Both the position numbers and the translations under genes were made by a program. A stretch of 64,000 nt of DNA. Source: an uncultured bacterium (GTDB lineage Bacteria > Verrucomicrobiota > Verrucomicrobiia > CAIQCK01). The DNA is taken from NCBI GenBank assembly GCA_903870275.1, contig CAIQCK010000101.1, positions 77,141 through 141,140 of the forward strand, read 5' to 3'. The first letter of the stretch is position 1. Each line of letters begins with the position of its first letter. Below are positions 27,098 through 36,978 of the stretch, piece after piece. The notes below the pieces were generated by a model. The model worked only from the letters and a program-made list of their open reading frames with translations. It was not told where the DNA came from and did not search any database.

Positions 27098-28552
27098 ATG
27101 AAGCAAAACGCAATATGGATAATGGCGGCGATGTTCGCGCTTGCGACCGCGGCTTCGGCGCAGGTGATTGACACGTCGGAAACACGCGTGCAGACCACGC
27201 TCGATCCCGGACTCAAGCGAATCGGCACCATCAAGCCGCGGAGCGTCGGCGAGATCGCGGGACAAAACTGGTCGCTCGGATGCGAGACGCTCGATCGTGA
27301 TTTCACCAATTACGATTCCTACAAGGACTATCTCGCGCCGCTCGGCATCAAGAAAATCCGGCTGCAAGGCGGCTGGGCCAAGACCGAGCGCGATCAGGGC
27401 AAATACGACTGGCGCTGGCTGGACCGGGTGATTGACGACGCGCGCAGCCGCGGGTTGGAAATCATACTGCAGACCAACTACGGCAATCCAATTTATCCCG
27501 GTGGCGGCAGTCGTCATTTGTCCGGAGGTTTTCCGACTTCCGAAGAGGCGCTCGCCGCGTGGGACAAGTGGGTGGAAGCGATGGCGACACGCTACAAGGG
27601 CAAGGTGCGTGACTGGGAAATGTGGAACGAGCCGAACAACAACAAGGCGCACACGCCCGAGATGACCGCCGACTTCAACATCCGCACGGCGGATATCATC
27701 AAGCGCGTGATTCCCGACGCGCGCATCGCAGGTGGCGTGCTGAACTCGCCTGCGCTGCCGTATGCGGAGGGATGGTTGAAGCGCGTGACGGAACAACAGA
27801 AGCAATCACTCTTCACGTGGTTCATCTACCACGCCTACACGCGCAATCCCGACGTTGGCCATTACGAGGAGGTCGCGAAGCTCAAGGCGCTGTTCCAACA
27901 ATACGCGCCAAATATCAAACTCTGGCAGGGCGAGGCCGGCACGCAATCCGAGTTCTGCCTCGGCGGCGCCTTGTGCAAATATCCGTGGACAGAGCTGACG
28001 CAGGCCAAGTGGCAAACCCGCCGCATGCTCGGCGACCTCGGCCACGATGTCGAGTCGTTGGTCTTCTCCATCGCCGACCTCGACTATAATCGTTGGGACG
28101 GCTACCGCCTTGGCGACATGGATCGTTACGGGCTGGTTAAGACTGATAAACAATACCGGCTGCTCAAGGTGAAGATCGCCTACTACGCCGTGCAGAACCT
28201 CGTCGCGGTCTTCGATGACACGCTGGAGCGGGTGCCGGATTATCCGTGCGAAGTCCAGTGCGCGAAAGCGACGGCCTTCCACGCCTACAAGAACAAGTCG
28301 AGCGGACAGCACGTGCTGGTGTTTTGGGACAAGAGCGCAGTGCCGTCCAACCAGAACGACGCCGTGCCTGCGACGTTCACCATCGCCAAAGGCTCCTTCA
28401 CCGAGCCGGTCTGGGTGGACCTGATCACCGGCGGCATCCACGCCATCCCGGCGGAGAAGATCGCTCGCGACGGCGAGAAGCTGGTCTTCAAAGACATCCC
28501 GGTCTATGACGCACCCACGCTCATCGCCGACAAGAGTCTGTTGATGAAGTAG
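27098..28552 (+). CDS. Secreted clan GH-A glycosidase (GH39/GH5-like)
   Basis: 484 residues. ATG 27098 is chosen for its CAGGAG site and because it begins the signal peptide (A-A-M-F-A-L-A-T-A-A-S-A). A (beta/alpha)8 barrel follows, with acid/base Glu178 in W-E-M-W-N-E-P-N and nucleophile Glu279 in L-W-Q-G-E-A-G, the two retaining-glycosidase glutamates at the ends of strands 4 and 7. Residues ~385-484 look like a beta-domain. GH39-type xylosidases or iduronidases are the nearest impression, but the family is not certain. It leads a run of at least five closely spaced genes reaching 36888. Confidence 0.8.
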   Translation: MKQNAIWIMAAMFALATAASAQVIDTSETRVQTTLDPGLKRIGTIKPRSVGEIAGQNWSLGCETLDRDFTNYDSYKDYLAPLGIKKIRLQGGWAKTERDQGKYDWRWLDRVIDDARSRGLEIILQTNYGNPIYPGGGSRHLSGGFPTSEEALAAWDKWVEAMATRYKGKVRDWEMWNEPNNNKAHTPEMTADFNIRTADIIKRVIPDARIAGGVLNSPALPYAEGWLKRVTEQQKQSLFTWFIYHAYTRNPDVGHYEEVAKLKALFQQYAPNIKLWQGEAGTQSEFCLGGALCKYPWTELTQAKWQTRRMLGDLGHDVESLVFSIADLDYNRWDGYRLGDMDRYGLVKTDKQYRLLKVKIAYYAVQNLVAVFDDTLERVPDYPCEVQCAKATAFHAYKNKSSGQHVLVFWDKSAVPSNQNDAVPATFTIAKGSFTEPVWVDLITGGIHAIPAEKIARDGEKLVFKDIPVYDAPTLIADKSLLMK

Positions 28553-28579
28553 CCGCGCGCCAATATCAGGAGCACGGAC

Positions 28580-30592
28580 ATGGAACGCATCGCAAACGAA
28601 CAGGTTTTTTTCTCGCTCTCGGCGGACGGGCGGAAATTCGAGTTGGGCTTCGCCGGCGAGGCGCCAACGCTGTCGGGCGAGCGCGGGTTGTTCGACATGA
28701 TGGTGGCACTGGGCAACCGGCATGAATGGGGCATCGTGCCGGAAGAACAAACAGCCACGGTGACAAAGGACGGGGCGGCGCTTGTTGCACGCTACGGCAA
28801 ACTGCGGCATGCGGACGCAGAACACGATGTGAGCATCGAACTGCGATTCACACTCGATGGCGACACTGTCGCTTGCGAGGCGCAGTTGGAAAACCGCTCG
28901 GACCTCGTCATTGAGGAGTTCTGGTTTCCGTGGGTCGGGCCTTTCCGCAGTCTGGCACCTGAGCCGGCTGATGACACGCTGATCCTGCCGGATGGGTTCG
29001 GCCGGCGCGTGCGAAATCCAGCGGCCTACGTGGTACAGAAACACACCGGCTACATGGCGCCCGACCAGAAGCGCGTGCTCGCCTGCTCTTATTATCCGGG
29101 CGGCCCGATAACCATGGGGTGGTTTGGCTTCTATGGCGGCGGCAAGGCGCTCAGTTTCCTGTCGCTGGACGAGTCGTTCCAGACCACCGGCCTGAACATC
29201 GCGCGCGACACGCGCACGACCATGCTCTCGGCGGGGTTTGTGCGTTATCCATTTCTGAAACACGGCACATGGCGCTCGCCGCGGTCGCTGGTGCGGCTGC
29301 ATCGCAATGACTGGCACGACGATGCGCGAACGTATCGCCACTGGGTTGACGCGAAGTGGTGGAGCCAGTCGTCACGGCCGAAGTGGGTGGATCAAATGCA
29401 CGGCTGGCAGCGCATCATCTTGAAACACCAGTATGGCGAAATCTTCTATCGCTACAGCGACCTGGTGGATGTGTTCGAGGGCGGCAAGCCATACGGCATA
29501 ACAACCCTGTTTGTCTTCGGCTGGTTTCGCGGCGGGATGGACAACGGCTATCCCGATTACCGGGCCGACGACGCGCTGGGCGGCGAAGCAGGCTTGCGTC
29601 AGGCTATTGCCGAAGTCCAACGCCGCGGTGGCCGCGTGATCCTTTATGCGAACGGCCACTTGATAGATGTGGACACCGATTACTACCGCGACATCGGCAA
29701 ACGCATCTGCCTCAAGACGTCGCAAGGCAGCGAGTATCGCGAAGCCTACAAGTTCTCCGGCGACGGCACATATCTGCGAACCTTCGGAGCGCGCAATTTC
29801 GTTGCCGGCTGTCAATCCACGCCGGAGTGGCGGCAGAAGCTGATCGAGATCGGCAGCTACATGGCCAGCTTCGGACCGGATGGCATTTTCTACGACCAGA
29901 TGGGTGGCACCATGCCGTATTTGTGTTTCGACCCATCGCACCCGCATGCCGGGCCGGCGTTGGCCCAAGGCCCCGGCAAGAACGCCACTCTCGCGGCGTT
30001 GCGGAAGGCCCTGATCGAAGGCCACGCGAACCGCACGTTGGGCACAGAACATGTCACGGACTGTCTGGATCGCCACGTGGATTTCGTGCACTCGGCCACC
30101 TTCGGCATGTCGCCCGCACCGGAGGCGGCGCCGGAAGTATTCCGGTACACGTTCCCGGAAATCCTCTGCAGCAGCCGCGAAATCCGCGACGAGACCGACC
30201 ACGAGCGGCGAATGAACTGGGCGTTCGTCTTCGGCTGGCGGTTCGATGTAGAAATCTGGCGCTGTCGCGGCGACCTGCGCCAGGCGCCGGCCTACGGAGC
30301 TTATATGGCGAAGCTGAATGCGCTGCGTGATCGCTGGCCCGACCTGCTCATGACCGGCAGGTTCGTGGACGAGGAATTCTTCGAGCGCGACCGCCAGGCA
30401 TTCATCGCGAAAGGCTATGCCGCCGGCAAACGCGTCGCGATTGTCGCGTGGAACATCACCTCGTACGAACATCGGTTCGCGCCCAAGCTCCTGAAGATGC
30501 GCCGCTTCATCGAAGGCGCAACCGTGACCGGTCCCTTCCACCCCGGTGACATGCTGCCCGCGCATTCAGTGGGCGTATTGGTGTACGAGTAA
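28580..30592 (+). CDS. DUF6259-like TIM-barrel protein lacking a signal peptide
   Basis: 670 residues, preceded by AGGAG (28568-28572). N-terminal ~250 residues are a beta-supersandwich of the glycosidase type; the barrel has F-G-W-F-R-G-G-M-D-N-G-Y-P-D-Y followed by G-R-V-I-L-Y-A-N-G-H-L-I-D and D-G-I-F-Y-D-Q-M-G, which I associate with DUF6259. A paralogue with a signal peptide lies at 46727. This copy has no hydrophobic N-terminus, so it is predicted cytoplasmic and could act on imported oligosaccharides. No characterised activity is known to me. Confidence 0.72.
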   Translation: MERIANEQVFFSLSADGRKFELGFAGEAPTLSGERGLFDMMVALGNRHEWGIVPEEQTATVTKDGAALVARYGKLRHADAEHDVSIELRFTLDGDTVACEAQLENRSDLVIEEFWFPWVGPFRSLAPEPADDTLILPDGFGRRVRNPAAYVVQKHTGYMAPDQKRVLACSYYPGGPITMGWFGFYGGGKALSFLSLDESFQTTGLNIARDTRTTMLSAGFVRYPFLKHGTWRSPRSLVRLHRNDWHDDARTYRHWVDAKWWSQSSRPKWVDQMHGWQRIILKHQYGEIFYRYSDLVDVFEGGKPYGITTLFVFGWFRGGMDNGYPDYRADDALGGEAGLRQAIAEVQRRGGRVILYANGHLIDVDTDYYRDIGKRICLKTSQGSEYREAYKFSGDGTYLRTFGARNFVAGCQSTPEWRQKLIEIGSYMASFGPDGIFYDQMGGTMPYLCFDPSHPHAGPALAQGPGKNATLAALRKALIEGHANRTLGTEHVTDCLDRHVDFVHSATFGMSPAPEAAPEVFRYTFPEILCSSREIRDETDHERRMNWAFVFGWRFDVEIWRCRGDLRQAPAYGAYMAKLNALRDRWPDLLMTGRFVDEEFFERDRQAFIAKGYAAGKRVAIVAWNITSYEHRFAPKLLKMRRFIEGATVTGPFHPGDMLPAHSVGVLVYE

Positions 30593-30597
30593 AAGAC

Positions 30598-32658
30598 ATG
30601 GACATGAACTATCATCCCTTGCTGAAAATCCACAACACCGTTGCCGTTCTTCTGTTCATGGCGGTAACACTGCCGACGTGCCGCGCCGACGCGAACGACC
30701 TCCACTGGTCGGTGGACGCCGAGACCGGCCGGCTTGCGGCGCGACGCGCAGAAGAGAAGATGGAGTGGCGGGGCGAGACGCCGGCAGAGATTGGTTATTG
30801 GGATGCCAACAGCAAGCCATGTTCAAAGGCAATGACACGCACCGAAGGCTGGAAGATCGAACGCCAATCCACGGAACGCGGATGCCGGCTCGCGTGCCGG
30901 CAGGAGGCGCTGGGATTTTCGATCACGCTGGATTTTTCGGCGGCCGGCGATGTGCTGACAGTCGGAGCGCGTGCCTCGGAAATGGCAGAAAGTGGCGCGG
31001 CGCGGTTGAAATCACTCCGGCTCCTGCCGCTGTTCGGCGCGGCAAGCGAAGGCGACGAGGGACATCTGGTCATTGCGCAGCAGTCGGGCGCGCTGTGCCA
31101 TTTCCGCGACAAAAAGCCGGGCCAGCATTGGGTGTCGGTTTACCAGAGTTCCTGCCAGTGCCCGATGCCCTTGTTCGGTGTCGTGCGCGGCAACAGCGCC
31201 GTGGCGGGCATCATCACGAGCGGACAGTTCGACGCGCGGGTCTGCGTGAGTACAAGCTGGGGGCCGCAGAAGCAATACGCCATTGATCCCGGCTTCACCC
31301 TGCGGTCGTTCCGCAATGAGAAGCGCCTGCCGGATGACATCACCGTCGAATACCACTTCCTGCCCGCAGCGGAGGCGAACTGGCTGGGCATGGGCAAACG
31401 TTACCGCCAATACAACTTCACGCGGCGCGGCATTCAACCGTTGCGCGCGCGGGCGGCGGCGACGCCGGCGCTGGCGTATTCCGCGGGAGCGTTGGAGGTG
31501 CGGATTCGGCTGGGCGTGAAGCCCGTGCCTTGCGAAATCAAGGAGCAGACGCCGGAGACGGAGCCGCCGATGCGCGTGTTTTGCGACTTCGCACGCGTGC
31601 GCGACATTCTTGACGAGTTCCACCGTCAAGGCGTCGCGCGGACCGAGTTTTGTCTGGTCGGTTGGAACCGCGGCGGTCACGACGGGCGCTATCCGCAGGT
31701 GTTTCCCGTCGAGCCAAAGCTGGGAGGCGAGGAGGCGTTGCGCGCCACGATCCAGCACGGCCAGTCGCTCGGCTACCAGATGGTGGCGCATGATTGCTAC
31801 GTGGACGCGTATCGCATCTCGGAGGATTGGAACGAGGAATTTCTCCGCAAAGACCAGGATGGCAAACCCCGAAAAGGCGGCGCCTGGGGCGGCGGACAGA
31901 GTTACAACGTCTGCCTCGCGCGGGCCTATGAGTTGTTTGCGAAGCGCAACCTGCCGCGGACTCGCGCGCTGGGTTTTCAGGGTCTGCATTACTCCGACGT
32001 GCTCTCCATCATCGGACCGTTTCCGTGCTACGACGTACATCACCCGCAAACGCGCCAGCAGGATGCCGAGGCGACCGTCCGCATCCTGGCGCTGGCGCAA
32101 AAGACGTTTGGCGGCTCGCAATCCGAGGGTTCCCTGGACTTCACGGCACCGGCGCTGGACCGGTTGCTCTACGTGGACTGCGACAAATGGCTGCCGTTGA
32201 TGAAACGCCCCTATGTGGACACGTGCGTGCCGCTCTACGAGACCGTTTATCACGGCGTGCTGCTCTATAGTCTCTCGACCGAGACAGTGAACAGCCAGCC
32301 GGGCGAAGCCTCTTATCTGCGCACCATCGAATACGGTGCGGCGCCGCTGGCGTATTTCTATGGCCACTTCGTGCTCGACGCCTCCAAGAACTGGCTGGGC
32401 AAACGCGATTATCGTTACGACGACGCGGCGGGCCTGAAACAGATCGTGACCGGCCTGCGCCGCGTCTATGACGACGTCGGGCGGCTAAAACATTTGCAGA
32501 TGGAATTCATCGAGGGCCATCGCCAGGTCGCCGACGAAGTGTTTGAAACCACCTACAGCAACGGTCAGCGTGTGGTCGTCAACTATCGTGAACAACCCTA
32601 CTTGCTGCCGTCGGGCGGCACCGTGCCGGCATGCGGCTGGTTGCTGCTGGAACATTGA
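30598..32658 (+). CDS. Secreted TIM-barrel protein, DUF5696/GH101-like type
   Basis: 686 residues with a signal peptide (about residues 14-30, ending T-C-R-A-D). The fold plan resembles its upstream neighbour, with a beta-sandwich then a barrel containing L-V-G-W-N-R-G-G-H-D-G-R-Y-P, but the second half differs: Q-M-V-A-H-D-C-Y-V-D-A-Y and the Y-D-V-H-H-P-Q-T-R region are closer to DUF5696 and endo-N-acetylgalactosaminidase-like folds. The ATG is 5 bp after the previous stop, so the cytoplasmic and secreted relatives are made from one mRNA. Activity unknown. Confidence 0.65.
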   Translation: MDMNYHPLLKIHNTVAVLLFMAVTLPTCRADANDLHWSVDAETGRLAARRAEEKMEWRGETPAEIGYWDANSKPCSKAMTRTEGWKIERQSTERGCRLACRQEALGFSITLDFSAAGDVLTVGARASEMAESGAARLKSLRLLPLFGAASEGDEGHLVIAQQSGALCHFRDKKPGQHWVSVYQSSCQCPMPLFGVVRGNSAVAGIITSGQFDARVCVSTSWGPQKQYAIDPGFTLRSFRNEKRLPDDITVEYHFLPAAEANWLGMGKRYRQYNFTRRGIQPLRARAAATPALAYSAGALEVRIRLGVKPVPCEIKEQTPETEPPMRVFCDFARVRDILDEFHRQGVARTEFCLVGWNRGGHDGRYPQVFPVEPKLGGEEALRATIQHGQSLGYQMVAHDCYVDAYRISEDWNEEFLRKDQDGKPRKGGAWGGGQSYNVCLARAYELFAKRNLPRTRALGFQGLHYSDVLSIIGPFPCYDVHHPQTRQQDAEATVRILALAQKTFGGSQSEGSLDFTAPALDRLLYVDCDKWLPLMKRPYVDTCVPLYETVYHGVLLYSLSTETVNSQPGEASYLRTIEYGAAPLAYFYGHFVLDASKNWLGKRDYRYDDAAGLKQIVTGLRRVYDDVGRLKHLQMEFIEGHRQVADEVFETTYSNGQRVVVNYREQPYLLPSGGTVPACGWLLLEH

Positions 32659-32705
32659 CCTGGATAATTCATGAGCCGCCAATCGCAGCAGAAAGGACAA
32701 CGATT

Positions 32706-34586
32706 ATGATGATGCCTGCCATCAAGAAAGCATTCTTCTGTGCCCTGCTCTGCGCGTGTGTCTCGTGGGTGGCTAACGCGGCCGAGTTCTATCAGGTGCG
32801 CGGCGGCATTCCCAACAGCCAGTATTTTTTCAAGGCCAACACCGTCGGGAACCAATACCTGTTCTTCATCGGCAACTCCGTCCTCGCCGGCACCGGCCTC
32901 AAGGACGCGAACCTCCGCTACTCCGCCCAGATGGTGAAGGGATTCAAGAAATACTTTCCGGAGGCGGGGATGAACGAGACGCGGCACATGCAGCCGGGCG
33001 GAAGTTGGTTTGGACTGTTTCGTTGCAGCAAGGGTCAGGCGGTTTTCGGCGAGGTCATCGCCAGCGGGCATCTGGCGATCCTCGACTTCGCCGCCGATGA
33101 CCGCAGCGCCGACATCGAACAGGCGAAGCTGTCGCTCGAAGGACTGGTCCGCCAGATCACGCTCTACCGCGCCACGCACAGCCGCATCCTCGTTTACACG
33201 CTGACGCCCGAGATGCTTCAGGCATACAAAGCGGGCAAGACGCCCGAGTATATCCGCGTCAGCGAACAGATCGCCGACCATTACGGCATCCCCAGCCTGA
33301 ATCTGGCCCAATACGCGGCGCAGAAGATCATCGCCGGAGAGATTTCCTTCGCGGCGTTCTCCGCCGACGGCGTCAACCCGACCGACGCGGGCGCAAAAAT
33401 CTACGCCGAGGCCGTCGCGAAGTTCGTGGACGCGCTGATGACCTCCAATCCCGTCCCTGACAAACCCAAGGCATACAAACTTCCCCCGCCCCTCTTCCCC
33501 GAAACGGACGACAATGGTCGCATCGTTGCCTACGAGGATCAGCAGGTGAAGCAGTCGGGCAACTGGAAGCCGGGACAAGCCAGCCCAATCGGCCCGTTCC
33601 GCCATATCCTCGTCTCCAACCAAACCGGCGCGGCGCTGACGCTGAAATTCAAAGGCTCGGAAATCGGCATCATTGACGTCGTGGACAAGGATAGCGCGGA
33701 CTACGAATACGCCGTGGACGGCTCGGCCTTCCGCAAGCTCGCCGCGCCGAAGGACGCGACCGGCCCGACGATGCGCCCAATCTCGCTGGCCAAGGGCCTC
33801 GACCGGAAAGCCGACCACGAACTTGTCCTGAAGGTCGCCTCGCCCGGCATCACGCGAATGGGCGGCTTCCTGCTCAACGGCACCGTCGCCGACGCCTTCG
33901 CCAGCATGCGCACGCTGGAGAAGATTGATGCGACCTACGCTGCGATGGACCCGATTGTTTATCGCCCACCGGCCGGCCGTTTCGCGAACATCCCCAAGAC
34001 GGTGAGCAAGCTGCGCGACGGCGGCGAACTGCGCATGGTGCTCCTCGGCGACAGCATCATGGGCAACACTTCCAGCTCGTCGTTCGAGTTGCTGATTACA
34101 CGCGACTATCCGAAGTGCAAGATCATCAAGATTGCCTCGCTGAGAAGCAGCACCGGCTGCAAATACTATCGCGAAGACAGTCGCGTCCAGGACTACGTGC
34201 TCAAACACAACCCGGATCTTCTGGTCATCGGCGGCATCTCCAACGGCGGCGACGCCGAGGCCGTCCGCTCGGTGATCCAGCAAGTCCGCGCCAAGAAACC
34301 GGACACCGAGGTGCTGCTGCTGACGCCCGTCTTCGGCTCGACGCGCGACGAACACATCCGGACGTTCACGCGCGAGATCGACACGACCAAGAGCAATTTC
34401 CGTTTCAACATGCAGAAGGTCGCGGCGGAGGAGAAGTGCGCCTTCTTCGACATGACCAGCCCGTGGTGGACGTATATCCAGGACAGCGGCAAGACCTACG
34501 GCTGGTTCATGGGCGACGCCGTCCACGCCAACCAGCGCGGCTGCCAGATCATCGGCCGCCTGCTGGAAATCTGGTTCAAGGAATAA
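32706..34586 (+). CDS. Secreted protein with two SGNH/GDSL hydrolase domains, the first degenerate
   Basis: 626 residues. ATG 32706, the first of three consecutive ATGs, follows GAAAGGA; a signal peptide covers residues ~8-22. Domain 1 has the block I motif F-I-G-N-S-V (Ser58), but its C-terminal block V reads D-G-V-N-P (Asp221, Asn224), where active SGNH enzymes have D-x-x-H. Domain 2 has L-G-D-S-I (Ser450) and D-A-V-H (Asp604, His607), so its Ser-Asp-His set looks complete. A beta-rich linker (about 260-420) separates them. Domain 2 is a likely carbohydrate esterase and domain 1 may be a binding or structural relic. It sits between two glycosidase genes, 4 bp before the next. Confidence 0.78.
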   Translation: MMMPAIKKAFFCALLCACVSWVANAAEFYQVRGGIPNSQYFFKANTVGNQYLFFIGNSVLAGTGLKDANLRYSAQMVKGFKKYFPEAGMNETRHMQPGGSWFGLFRCSKGQAVFGEVIASGHLAILDFAADDRSADIEQAKLSLEGLVRQITLYRATHSRILVYTLTPEMLQAYKAGKTPEYIRVSEQIADHYGIPSLNLAQYAAQKIIAGEISFAAFSADGVNPTDAGAKIYAEAVAKFVDALMTSNPVPDKPKAYKLPPPLFPETDDNGRIVAYEDQQVKQSGNWKPGQASPIGPFRHILVSNQTGAALTLKFKGSEIGIIDVVDKDSADYEYAVDGSAFRKLAAPKDATGPTMRPISLAKGLDRKADHELVLKVASPGITRMGGFLLNGTVADAFASMRTLEKIDATYAAMDPIVYRPPAGRFANIPKTVSKLRDGGELRMVLLGDSIMGNTSSSSFELLITRDYPKCKIIKIASLRSSTGCKYYREDSRVQDYVLKHNPDLLVIGGISNGGDAEAVRSVIQQVRAKKPDTEVLLLTPVFGSTRDEHIRTFTREIDTTKSNFRFNMQKVAAEEKCAFFDMTSPWWTYIQDSGKTYGWFMGDAVHANQRGCQIIGRLLEIWFKE

Positions 34587-34590
34587 TCCG

Positions 34591-36888
34591 ATGCGATTCC
34601 CGCCCATTTACCAACAGGCAGCCATCGCGCTCGCGCTGGCGGTGACCGTCGCACTGCCTGGACTGTTGACAGCCGCTTCCAATGATGAGGACTCGACCCA
34701 CCAGATGACCGTGTGCGGTCGGGGCGCAACGTGCCCGCATGAATATGTTCCGCCGCTGGTCAGCAACGGGAGCCTATCGATGCTGGTGGACTGGCAGGGA
34801 GGTCAGTCCCAGCGCGCGTATAACCACATGACACCGGGCATCTGGCGGGCAGGACGCCGTTACGGGCCGCCGAACGATCAACTCATCCCGTTTGGGCATT
34901 TCGAGCAGGAACTAAGCGCCGATGGAAAGCGGTGTGCGGCACCGGCGGCATGGACACAGACGCTGGACACGAAGGCGGCGGTGGTGACCTGCCACAACGA
35001 TTACGACAACGGTTTGTCGGTTGAGACCGCTGTGTTCACTCCCCTCTCCCATGATCTGGTCGTGATAAAGAAACGGTTTTACGCGAAGAATGCCGGCGTC
35101 CGTTCCGTTCGCATGACGTTCAACTACCAATTCACGCTGCCGGGTAACGACAACCGTGCGCCGAGGCGCGTAACCGGCGCCTGCATGTGGAGCGAGTCAA
35201 CCCAGAACGCGGAGTTCCGCTATCAGGCGGACGGGTATCGTCCGTGCGACGGCATCATTTCAGTTTTTTCGGACAGGCCGGTGACCGCAGCCATCAACAA
35301 GCAGGCGGTCGCGCTGACATCCGAAATCACGCTCGATGCGGCAAAGCCGGTGGAGACAACGATCTGCCTGTTGTTCACGGACTCGCTGGATGGCAAAGAC
35401 TATCTGGAGCGGGCGGCGAAGCTGCGCGAGCTTGTGCGGCAGGAGGGCTACGCCGGCTTGCTCGCCGCGCACCGGAAAGCGTGGGCGGCATATTGGGATG
35501 AGTCGTATGTGCATGTCCCGGACGAACGGCTGGAGAAAGCCTATTGCACGGCGCAGTATCACCTGCGGGCCAACGCGACCCGGTGGTCGTTCCCGGTCGG
35601 GATATTCAATACGCACTGGGCGGGCCGGTTCTTCGGATGGGACGAGATGTTTTGCTATCAGGCGCTGGTCAGCAGCAATCATCGCGACATTGCGCGGCGC
35701 TGTCCCGAGTTCCGGTTTGCGGGGCTGCAAAAGGCGCTGCAACGGGCCAGTCATTACGGCAAGCCGGGGACGTATGGCGCGCGCTATCCATGGGAGACGC
35801 TGGAGGACGGCTCCGAGGCGGCGCCGCCCGGCTTCTGGATGGAGCACGTGTTCCACATCTCGAACATCGCGCTCTCGGCCTGGTTCCAGCACCTCTACAC
35901 CGGCGATGCGGACTACCTGAAGAACACGGGCTACCCGGTGATCAAGGAATGCGCGCGGTTCTTTCTCGCCAACATGGTTTACGAAGCGCCCGACGGCGGC
36001 ATGTTCATCGGCAAGTGCACCGATCTGGAGCGGCTGGGGCCTGCGCGGCAGAATCCGTTCATGACCTCCTGCGGCGCGATCTACACGCTGGAGGCGGCGG
36101 CTCAGGCCGCCGCCCTGCTCAAGACCGACGACGCGGAGGCGGCGACATGGAAACACGCGGCCGCGAAACTGCGCGAGTCGCTGCCGCACGACGGCGAACG
36201 GTATATTCCCTACGCGGGATGCAAGGAGGAGAGCGTGGCGTCGCTGGGCGGACTTTTCCCCTATCCGCTGTTTGACGCGACCAATGCGCGCCAACGGAAC
36301 GCGGTCTATCATTTCGTCGCCAACGGCAAGGCGTCCGGGAACATGTATCCGGTAGGTCAATCGGTCTGCGCGTGGTATGCGGGATGGATGGCCGCCGCGC
36401 TGGCCGCGTTGGGCGACAAGACGGAGCCGGTCAAGCTGCTGGATGAGGCGGCGGCGGGCGCGGGCTGTTTTGGGGAGATGTTCGAGATCAACGAGACGAA
36501 AGTGTCCATGCACCCATGGTTCGCGACCGCTTCGGGAAATGTCGTCTATGCGCTCAACCAAATGCTTGTGCAGAGCCGGGGTGACCAGATTCGAATCGCG
36601 CCTGCCGTTCCCGAAACGTGGACGAACTACTCGTTCAAACTCGCCTGCCACGGCAATCTCGCGGTGGAGGCCGTGATAAAAGATGGCCGGCTCGCGAAGC
36701 TGACCCTTCTGCCGGGCAACGCCGTTCCTCAGAATCAGCGGACGTTGCTCCTGCCAAACCACCTCGTTGACGACGTAGCGCTCAACAAGACCGTCATCGC
36801 CAGCGCGACAAATCAAAACGGCTGCCGCCGGATTGTGGTCCGGGTCAACGGCCAGACGGATGTGGTGAAGGCGGGCATGGCAAGGTGA
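34591..36888 (+). CDS. Secreted alpha/alpha-barrel glycosidase, GH65/GH95-like
   Basis: 765 residues with a signal peptide (residues 9-30). An N-terminal beta-supersandwich (about 40-290) precedes an (alpha/alpha)6 barrel with F-F-G-W-D-E-M-F-C-Y and later M-E-H-V-F-H-I-S-N and G-E-M-F-E-I-N-E, then a short C-terminal beta-domain. This layout is that of clan GH-L and relatives (GH65, GH95, GH142). GH95 members include alpha-L-fucosidases and galactosidases, and GH65 are phosphorylases or hydrolases of alpha-glucosides; the exact family is undecided. The ATG is 4 bp after the SGNH gene. Confidence 0.68.
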   Translation: MRFPPIYQQAAIALALAVTVALPGLLTAASNDEDSTHQMTVCGRGATCPHEYVPPLVSNGSLSMLVDWQGGQSQRAYNHMTPGIWRAGRRYGPPNDQLIPFGHFEQELSADGKRCAAPAAWTQTLDTKAAVVTCHNDYDNGLSVETAVFTPLSHDLVVIKKRFYAKNAGVRSVRMTFNYQFTLPGNDNRAPRRVTGACMWSESTQNAEFRYQADGYRPCDGIISVFSDRPVTAAINKQAVALTSEITLDAAKPVETTICLLFTDSLDGKDYLERAAKLRELVRQEGYAGLLAAHRKAWAAYWDESYVHVPDERLEKAYCTAQYHLRANATRWSFPVGIFNTHWAGRFFGWDEMFCYQALVSSNHRDIARRCPEFRFAGLQKALQRASHYGKPGTYGARYPWETLEDGSEAAPPGFWMEHVFHISNIALSAWFQHLYTGDADYLKNTGYPVIKECARFFLANMVYEAPDGGMFIGKCTDLERLGPARQNPFMTSCGAIYTLEAAAQAAALLKTDDAEAATWKHAAAKLRESLPHDGERYIPYAGCKEESVASLGGLFPYPLFDATNARQRNAVYHFVANGKASGNMYPVGQSVCAWYAGWMAAALAALGDKTEPVKLLDEAAAGAGCFGEMFEINETKVSMHPWFATASGNVVYALNQMLVQSRGDQIRIAPAVPETWTNYSFKLACHGNLAVEAVIKDGRLAKLTLLPGNAVPQNQRTLLLPNHLVDDVALNKTVIASATNQNGCRRIVVRVNGQTDVVKAGMAR

Positions 36889-36978
36889 ACTCGCCATGAT
36901 AAATAACACAAACCCTCACAGCGGCGGTTGATAACCATTGCCGGAGGCGCAGCAGGCATCAAACAGAGATTTAGGACG

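Noticed and set aside
25832-27805. 657-codon open frame on the minus strand
   Set aside because: It is antisense to the mannonate dehydratase, the AraC relic, a promoter and a glycosidase; long reverse frames are expected opposite high-GC genes and it has no domain.
32598-34607. 669-codon open frame on the minus strand
   Set aside because: Fully antisense to the tandem SGNH gene, Arg/Val/Ala/Asp-rich composition and no start context; treated as a shadow. The same holds for the long reverse frames at 1090-2004, 4449-5876, 27806-29341, 31012-32367, 35260-36909, 47549-48931 and 58733-60433.
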